Of a stretch of DNA of 11,612 nucleotides, positions 7,167 to 11,612 are shown one piece after another. Both the position numbers and the translations under genes were made by a program. The notes beneath the pieces were generated by a model. That model was not told the origin of the DNA. It searched no databases and saw only the letters and a program-made list of their open reading frames with translations. The first letter of the stretch is position 1. Every line of letters starts with the position of its first letter. Location: positions 1-11,612 of the forward strand of contig JBEBUW010000129.1 of NCBI GenBank assembly GCA_040393065.1, read 5' to 3'. This DNA is from JACCWM01 sp040393065. Its GTDB lineage: Bacteria > Myxococcota_A > Bradymonadia > Bradymonadales > Bradymonadaceae.

Positions 7167-7574
7167 ATCCCCGGAGCCTCGCCCGAACGCTGCGCGCCAA
7201 AACCATGACATGGAATGCATGAATTTGGTGCCCGCACCGGTTTGCCCTCTTCGCGCCACTGCCGCCTTCCTGTTTTTGAACAAAAATTTCACGCGTCCTG
7301 GCAGCTTCTGAACGCCCGGGATTTTCCCTCCCACGCCGTGCAGGCACTCAATTTCTGCCGATCGGCTGCTTCCGGGAACAAAACGCGCGATCCCCCTAAC
7401 AAATCAATATCTTGCCCATCAAAATCTCCCCCCACAAAATTTACCTGTGATGGAATAATTTGATGCGCCTTGAATCTCAGCCTGCGATGCGGCACCCGAT
7501 TGCCTGCAAAGAACTCTCCGATTCTGCCCGCAACATTGATTCATTTTGCCTTATTTCCGCCAACAACAAAAAAG
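7167..7574. other. Intergenic stretch without a supported gene
   Basis: About 400 bases after the helicase stop hold no convincing gene. Short open frames on both strands (7215-7463 +, 7126-7347 -, 7289-7495 -) lack ribosome binding sites and recognisable sequence. Small inverted repeats are visible, GGTGC-CC-GCACC (7227-7238) and TTTTTG-AA-CAAAAA (7273-7286), but neither is a convincing terminator. This segment could contain the upstream activator sites of the sigma-54 promoter that follows; no clear pair of dyads was seen. Confidence 0.5.
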
Positions 7575-7591
7575 CTGGCATGCACCTTGCA
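7575..7591 (+). promoter_or_regulatory. Sigma-54 (RpoN) promoter, -24/-12
   Basis: CTGGCATGCACCTTGCA matches the consensus YTGGCACGNNNNTTGCW closely, with GG (7577-7578) and GC (7589-7590) exactly ten bases apart, the spacing required by sigma-54. Transcription would start about 7602 and run into the lipoprotein gene at 7995 with a leader of about 390 nt. Sigma-54 promoters need an ATP-dependent enhancer-binding protein; none is encoded here. It was found by eye, without a genome-wide background rate. Confidence 0.65.
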
Positions 7592-7733
7592 AACCTAACA
7601 AATAGCGAAGTTAGTGATGATGAGAACGCCTTGGTATCCGTTCTTTATGATTTCAGGAAAACCCAGACACTCAACATCAAAACTCAGTACAGGGTCAGAA
7701 ACGCAAACCACAAGTAAACAGGAGTTCACTGCA

Positions 7734-7784
7734 ATGGTTCAGCTGCACGACAGGGATGTCAAAACTCATCCGGTTCCCCCGTAG
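7734..7784 (+). other. Possible 16-codon leader ORF with Shine-Dalgarno
   Basis: AGGAG at 7720-7724 lies nine bases before ATG 7734, which opens a 16-codon frame (starts MVQLHD, ends VPP) closed by TAG 7782. It lies inside the proposed sigma-54 leader, about 210 bases before the lipoprotein start. It may be a translated leader peptide or chance. Confidence 0.25.
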
Positions 7785-7861
7785 CAAGAAACAAGAAAAC
7801 ACAAAAAAGCAAGCAACCGCTCAGGCTTTTACAGAAAGGATTCTTCATAGCAGCGGGGTGC

Positions 7862-7891
7862 TCATCATACTTCGACCGAGAAGCATGATGA
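7862..7891 (+). other. Leader hairpin 1
   Basis: Bases 7862-7873 pair with 7880-7891 around the loop GACCGA: 12 positions with one A-C mismatch. No T-run follows, so it is probably mRNA structure or a protein-binding dyad rather than a terminator. Confidence 0.5.
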
Positions 7892-7904
7892 AACATGAAA
7901 AACC

Positions 7905-7920
7905 GTCATAAACCTATGAC
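7905..7920 (+). other. Leader hairpin 2 or operator dyad
   Basis: GTCATA-AACC-TATGAC is a perfect 6-bp inverted repeat with a 4-base centre, 75 bases before the lipoprotein start. It could form a small RNA hairpin or be a dyad operator. Confidence 0.4.
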
Positions 7921-7980
7921 AACAGGTAAGTTGCGCAAATTTTAAGACAAAAAAACAGGGCATCAAAACTACACATAAAA

Positions 7981-7986
7981 AGGAGG
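7981..7986 (+). promoter_or_regulatory. Ribosome binding site of the first DUF7151 lipoprotein
   Basis: AGGAGG, the full consensus, lies eight bases before ATG 7995 and fixes this start. It implies efficient translation once the leader is open. Confidence 0.8.
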
Positions 7987-7994
7987 CTTTACCT

Positions 7995-9617
7995 ATGCAT
8001 TATCTTACGAAAACATCCTCAAAACTCGGTTTGATCGCAGTTCTTCTTTTGTTGGCATCGGCGTGTGGTGGCGAGGAGAACACGCGTGATGGTAGTGAGA
8101 ATAGGGATACTGTAAATCCGCTGGTGGAGATCGAAGAGATTGCGGCCGGCGATGAATGCCAGCATGGCGGCAGCCTGATCATCAACGGCGTTGATAAAGA
8201 CAAAGACGGCAAGCTTTCTGAGAGCGAAATCTTGTCCACGCAAGCGATCTGTAAAAACGCTCCGGGCAGTGGTGGAGGCGGAGGCGGCGCCAGCGATGGC
8301 AGCCCGCTGATTCAGACACAAACGCTCGACGCGGGTGATGAGAATTGCCCGCACGGCGGCCAGCTTGTGATTGCCGGTCTGGACGCAGACGAGGACGGCA
8401 ACCTTTCGGGCGATGAGATCAAATCCACGTCGGTATTCTGCACCGAAGTCGGCGCTTGCGTGGGCGTTCCTCCGCTGGAGCTGGTGAGCGCGGAAATTGA
8501 GCAAGATCACTTTGGCCAACACGAAATCGGCCAGACCTATGAAATCCGTGCGGAGCTCAATCAGGCGATCGATAAAAGCCGCGTAAGAATCCAGGATGCT
8601 GCCGGTTCTCTGGGTGATGGCGCTTTGGACTACGAAGTGGACGAGGACAACGACCACATCGCGATCCTTTCGTGGACGCCAGATGAGATTGGCAATTTCC
8701 CGATTCTGGCGATGATCGAAGACGGCTGCTCCCTGGCTGCAAATCACAGCCAGCTGCCTTATGTTGACGAGCCCCGCGTGCAGGTTCGCGTAACTTCCGA
8801 AGTGCGCGGCCTCATCAACGAAGGCGACAAGGCCGAAATCTGCTGGACCTCACGACTGGCCGACAGCTGCGCATTTTATGAGTTCAACACGCTCGTTGGG
8901 CCGGTTGAACCCAACGGATGTATGGAGCTTGAACTCACGCCCGAGCAGATTGCTCACCCATCAAGCATCATAGACTACTACATCCGCTGCGAGCGTACGG
9001 ACGACGAGGAAAACCTTACGTTCCGTCAGCATCAGGCCCTTCTCTACAAGCAACCCATCCTGGAATACTTCTACGGCGAACAGCCACTGTTTCTGGAGGC
9101 CACGGGCGGGACTGCCAAACTCTATTGGAATACCTTTGGCATGGATTCCTGCACGCTTTCCGACGGAACGGACGCAAATCCCGTCGATGCTGTTCCCGCA
9201 GATCCGAGCATTCCCCATGCCGTAGATATCACACAATCAACTGACTTTACGCTGACATGTGAAGATCTACTTAACGCTACACATCTTCAAAAAGTTCGCT
9301 ATCTGGTAGGGCCCGGCATCACCTCTGTGAGCACTGCCCTGAACGTACAGTATGAGAGCATCTCGATCGTATGGGGAACCGTCGATCTCGATGGCACCTG
9401 TGATGTGACCTATTCAAACAACGGCGCCACCCTTTCCTTCACAGACGTGACCCCTGGCCTTCCAAACGATCAGAATGGATTCATGTATCGGTTTGCAAAT
9501 GTCTTCCAGCAAAACATCGACACAAGCGTTTTCGACCTTTCGAAAGAACAGGTTACCGAAGTAACCTGCTACAACGCCGACAAAACAGAAAGCTACACGT
9601 ACGTTTCTACTCAGTGA
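7995..9617 (+). CDS. Lipoprotein with two DUF7151 EF-loop modules and Ig-like domains
   Basis: The product is 540 residues. A signal peptide with lipobox ASAC (Cys24) marks it as a lipoprotein. Two DUF7151-type modules follow. Module 1 (about 48-87) has C55, GG, the loop DKDKDGKLSESE (67-78) and C86; module 2 (about 110-150) has C118, GG, the loop DADEDGNLSGDE (130-141) and C149. Both loops fit the 12-residue EF-hand calcium pattern (Asp at 1, 3 and 5, Gly at 6, Glu at 12), without typical flanking EF helices, and each sits between two cysteines that could form a disulfide. A run of six Gly (93-98) is in the linker between them. The rest reads as beta-rich Ig-like domains with paired cysteines (EICWTSRLADSCAF; LYWNTFGMDSCTLSDG with LTCEDL). 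It is paralogous along its length to the next gene. Probably an outer-membrane or surface protein; ligand unknown. Calcium binding is inferred. Confidence 0.88.
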   Translation: MHYLTKTSSKLGLIAVLLLLASACGGEENTRDGSENRDTVNPLVEIEEIAAGDECQHGGSLIINGVDKDKDGKLSESEILSTQAICKNAPGSGGGGGGASDGSPLIQTQTLDAGDENCPHGGQLVIAGLDADEDGNLSGDEIKSTSVFCTEVGACVGVPPLELVSAEIEQDHFGQHEIGQTYEIRAELNQAIDKSRVRIQDAAGSLGDGALDYEVDEDNDHIAILSWTPDEIGNFPILAMIEDGCSLAANHSQLPYVDEPRVQVRVTSEVRGLINEGDKAEICWTSRLADSCAFYEFNTLVGPVEPNGCMELELTPEQIAHPSSIIDYYIRCERTDDEENLTFRQHQALLYKQPILEYFYGEQPLFLEATGGTAKLYWNTFGMDSCTLSDGTDANPVDAVPADPSIPHAVDITQSTDFTLTCEDLLNATHLQKVRYLVGPGITSVSTALNVQYESISIVWGTVDLDGTCDVTYSNNGATLSFTDVTPGLPNDQNGFMYRFANVFQQNIDTSVFDLSKEQVTEVTCYNADKTESYTYVSTQ

Positions 9618-9639
9618 ACAAACCATAAGAATCACTTTA

Positions 9640-9671
9640 CACAGCCAGAATTATTCATCCTTCTGGCTGTG
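9640..9671 (+). terminator. Perfect 11-bp stem-loop between the paralogous lipoprotein genes
   Basis: CACAGCCAGAA pairs perfectly with TTCTGGCTGTG around a 10-base loop, 22 bases after the first lipoprotein stop. AAAACC rather than a T-run follows, so it is not a classic rho-independent terminator. It may be an attenuating or transcript-stabilising element in a dicistronic mRNA, or a factor-assisted terminator. Confidence 0.45.
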
Positions 9672-9736
9672 AAAACCTCTCCAAGAAACACTTCTAACCA
9701 TGAAACCATCACACTTTTACAAATAAATATAACGAC

Positions 9737-9740
9737 AGGA
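9737..9740 (+). promoter_or_regulatory. Ribosome binding site of the second DUF7151 lipoprotein
   Basis: AGGA lies seven bases before ATG 9748; it is weaker than the AGGAGG of the upstream paralogue. No convincing separate promoter was found in the 130-base gap. Confidence 0.55.
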
Positions 9741-9747
9741 AAACATC

Positions 9748-11364
9748 ATGAAACATCTCAAACGTAATGCGACAAAAATAGGCTTACTCACCGCTGCATT
9801 GCTGGTTTTCTCCGCCTGCGGCTCCGATGAAGCCTCAAAGCCCTCCCTCTCCGTGCCGAGCGCGCCCTTGTTTGATCAGCAACCCATTGCGGCGGGCGAC
9901 GTCTGTGAGTTTGGCGGCACCCTGGTGCGCGGCGGCCTGGATCAAGACAAAGACGGCAAACTTTCTGATTCCGAAGTGAGCAGCGAAACGCCGATTTGCA
10001 ATGACGAGGACGCCCAGGAAGCCGGGCCGGCATTGCTGGTCAAAACGGAAACGCTCGAAATCGGCGATGAAACCTGCCCGAACGGCGGGCAACGCGTCCA
10101 CGTCGGTTACGATCTCGATGAAGACGGCGCCCTGTCTGCAGAGGAAATCGCCGACGAGCAAACGAAGACAACGGAGATTTGCAACAATGCTCCGCTCGAC
10201 GTATGCGCTGGCGCGGAACAGCTTCAGATCGTTTCCATCGCACTGGAAGAAGATCCCTTCGGATACCACGAAGTGGACCGTACGTACGGAGTCCGTGTAG
10301 AACTCAATCAGCCCATCGACATCGATTCCCTGGAGATCAAGGACATCCTCAAGACGCTCGGCGAGGGTGCGCTGGCCTACACGGTCGATCCCGACAATGA
10401 CAAAGTCGCGATTCTTGAGTTCCAGGGCGACATGAACATGAGCTACGCGATGGCGATTGCGGCCAACGACGGTTGCACGACCGGTTCGGCCGGCCTGCGC
10501 ACGCCGCCCTTGCACGTGCAGCAGCCACGGCTCAACGTCACCTACAGTGCTCAGGGATTCTCGGACGAAGGCGAGACCATCGAGCTCTGCTACGAAACGC
10601 GCAATGCCGATTCGTGCTCTACAAGCATTCGCTACATCATGGACACAGACGCGCCCACCAGTGATTGCATCGAACTGAGCGCGACTGCCGTCGACATGCA
10701 GAACCAATCAGTTTCTGTTCGGATTATATGCCAGGATTCCGAAAACCCTGGATTGCCCTCGGCGCAACACGATCGAATGATTCCGACCAGCCCTGCTGTG
10801 ATCTCCTTTAATTCCGCAGAATTCCCCGGCCTGGCTGCCGGCGGTGAGGTCGAGCTGCACTGGGAAACCTTCAAAATGGAATCCTGTGAGCTCTCGGACG
10901 GCACGAATTCCGACGACGTTCCCCTCAACGAATCCAGCCACATCCTCTCCATCACAGAAACCACCGAGTTTGTCTTGACCTGCCTGGACATCGACGGTGA
11001 AGAGCACTCCGCAAGCCGCCGCGTCACGGTTGGCCCCGGCATCCTGAGCTTCAACTCCAGAATCAGCCAGCGCAGCCCAGGATTTCCTCTGACTTTCAGC
11101 GCCAACTGGGAAACCTCTATGCTCTACGGCAACTGCGATGTTCAGTTCGAGTACGCAAGCACCAATCTCCTCAACAGCAACATCAACCAGCAAATGAACC
11201 ACCAACTCAATGGACGATACCGACACGGTTCTACCCAGGCATCCCAAACCAACCCTGCAGAAGATCTGGACGCGCAAATTCAGGGAACCGCAACGCTCAC
11301 CTGTCGCAGTAGCTTCCCCTCGGAGCCCGCTCACACGCTCGTCATTCCGCTTCAACAGAACTGA
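9748..11364 (+). CDS. Lipoprotein with two DUF7151 EF-loop modules, paralogue of the preceding gene
   Basis: The product is 538 residues, with a lipoprotein signal peptide and lipobox FSAC (Cys24). DUF7151-type module 1 has C53, GG, the loop DQDKDGKLSDSE (65-76) and C84. Module 2 has C110, GG, the loop DLDEDGALSAEE (122-133) and C145; a short insertion after the loop (DEQTKTT) lengthens this module relative to the first gene. The same segment order continues as in the upstream gene: a FGYHEV...ELNQPID region, GEGALAYTVDPDNDKVAIL, then Ig-like parts with paired cysteines (ELCYETRNADSCS; LHWETFKMESCELSDG; FVLTCLDIDGE; VGPGILSF). The Gly-rich linker of its neighbour is missing here. The equal length and order indicate tandem duplication followed by divergence; the proteins may form a pair or have split roles. 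A strong terminator follows. The function is unknown. Confidence 0.88.
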   Translation: MKHLKRNATKIGLLTAALLVFSACGSDEASKPSLSVPSAPLFDQQPIAAGDVCEFGGTLVRGGLDQDKDGKLSDSEVSSETPICNDEDAQEAGPALLVKTETLEIGDETCPNGGQRVHVGYDLDEDGALSAEEIADEQTKTTEICNNAPLDVCAGAEQLQIVSIALEEDPFGYHEVDRTYGVRVELNQPIDIDSLEIKDILKTLGEGALAYTVDPDNDKVAILEFQGDMNMSYAMAIAANDGCTTGSAGLRTPPLHVQQPRLNVTYSAQGFSDEGETIELCYETRNADSCSTSIRYIMDTDAPTSDCIELSATAVDMQNQSVSVRIICQDSENPGLPSAQHDRMIPTSPAVISFNSAEFPGLAAGGEVELHWETFKMESCELSDGTNSDDVPLNESSHILSITETTEFVLTCLDIDGEEHSASRRVTVGPGILSFNSRISQRSPGFPLTFSANWETSMLYGNCDVQFEYASTNLLNSNINQQMNHQLNGRYRHGSTQASQTNPAEDLDAQIQGTATLTCRSSFPSEPAHTLVIPLQQN

Positions 11365-11402
11365 GATTTGAGCGCATCATTCGCTGTAGCGTCGTGATAA
11401 GT

Positions 11403-11437
11403 CCCCCGGACATCGCCTGATGCCGGGGGGTTCATTT
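11403..11437 (+). terminator. Rho-independent terminator of the lipoprotein pair
   Basis: CCCCCGG-A-CATC pairs with GATG-CCGGGGG (11403-11414 with 11419-11429) around the loop GCCT: 11 base pairs with one bulged A. The T-rich stretch TTCATTT follows directly. It lies 38 bases after the stop of the second lipoprotein, a normal placement. Confidence 0.85.
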
Positions 11438-11612
11438 CTGCTTCGAACAGAACTTCACAGACCTCCACCTACTTCAGAAACACGCGTCATTATTGCGCCG
11501 CATCAAATGGCTATGCCGCGGATATCGCATAAACACTGAACTTTTTGCTTCATTAATAAATACCAGGCAACATTTTCCGAAAATCTCCGAAAACAGATCC
11601 AGCAAGTCGGAA
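11438..11612. other. Intergenic tail of the window, no gene seen
   Basis: The last 175 bases contain no supported open frame. An AT-rich patch (TTTTTGCTTCATTAATAAATACC, about 11540-11562) could include a promoter for a gene beyond the window, but no clear -35/-10 pair was recognised. A short direct repeat, CCGAAAA, occurs near 11577 and 11588. Confidence 0.4.

Noticed and set aside
7460..7717. 85-codon plus-strand open frame
   Set aside because: The sigma-54 promoter lies inside it, no ribosome binding site precedes it, and the translation resembles no family.
7660..7730. c-di-GMP (GEMM) riboswitch suggested by ACGCAAACC
   Set aside because: Only a short string matches; the conserved tetraloop-receptor arrangement and the two parallel stems could not be found.

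Overview
The window looks like chromosomal DNA of a Gram-negative bacterium of the Myxococcota/Bradymonadales type. This is inferred from three large lipoproteins (signal peptide plus lipobox), acidic 'DVDPGDDE' and poly-Asn linkers, a lamin-tail domain, DUF7151-type C...GG...EF-loop...C modules, and a very good sigma-54 promoter match. No 16S or other taxonomic marker is present. Base composition is uneven: core genes are GC-rich (40 of 60 bases at 121-180), while the pentapeptide gene and some intergenic regions are much lower (22 of 60 at 1441-1500).

Layout. 1-888 (+): 3' end of glpD, cut by the window edge. 889-1113: convergent intergenic region with a 46-bp palindrome and four tandem 42-bp units. 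1114-1947 (-): exported thioredoxin-like/pentapeptide-repeat protein. 1948-2348: divergent intergenic region with a degenerate copy of the 42-bp repeat core. 2349-4127 (+): lipoprotein with poly-Asn, a seven-copy DVDPGDDE repeat, an OB-like region, an Ig-like region and a lamin-tail domain. 4141-4677 (+): mogA. 4677-7166 (+): MrfA/YprA-type DExH helicase whose ATG shares one base with the mogA stop. 7167-7994: 828-bp gap without a convincing gene, holding a sigma-54 promoter, a Shine-Dalgarno-led 16-codon mini-ORF and two hairpins. 7995-9617 and 9748-11364 (+): two paralogous lipoproteins in tandem, separated by a stem-loop. 11403-11437: rho-independent terminator.

Functionally, glpD (glycerol-3-phosphate oxidation), mogA (molybdenum cofactor) and the helicase (DNA repair) are housekeeping genes. 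The lipoprotein-mogA-helicase stretch is tightly packed and may be one transcript. The paired lipoproteins are probably one envelope operon driven by the sigma-54 promoter through a leader of about 390 nt. The exported proteins have no assignable function from sequence alone.

No defence system, CRISPR array, transposase, integrase, tRNA or rRNA is visible. The most unusual items are the 42-bp repeat block with its palindromic boundary, the sigma-54 leader with structured elements, and the duplicated DUF7151 lipoproteins.
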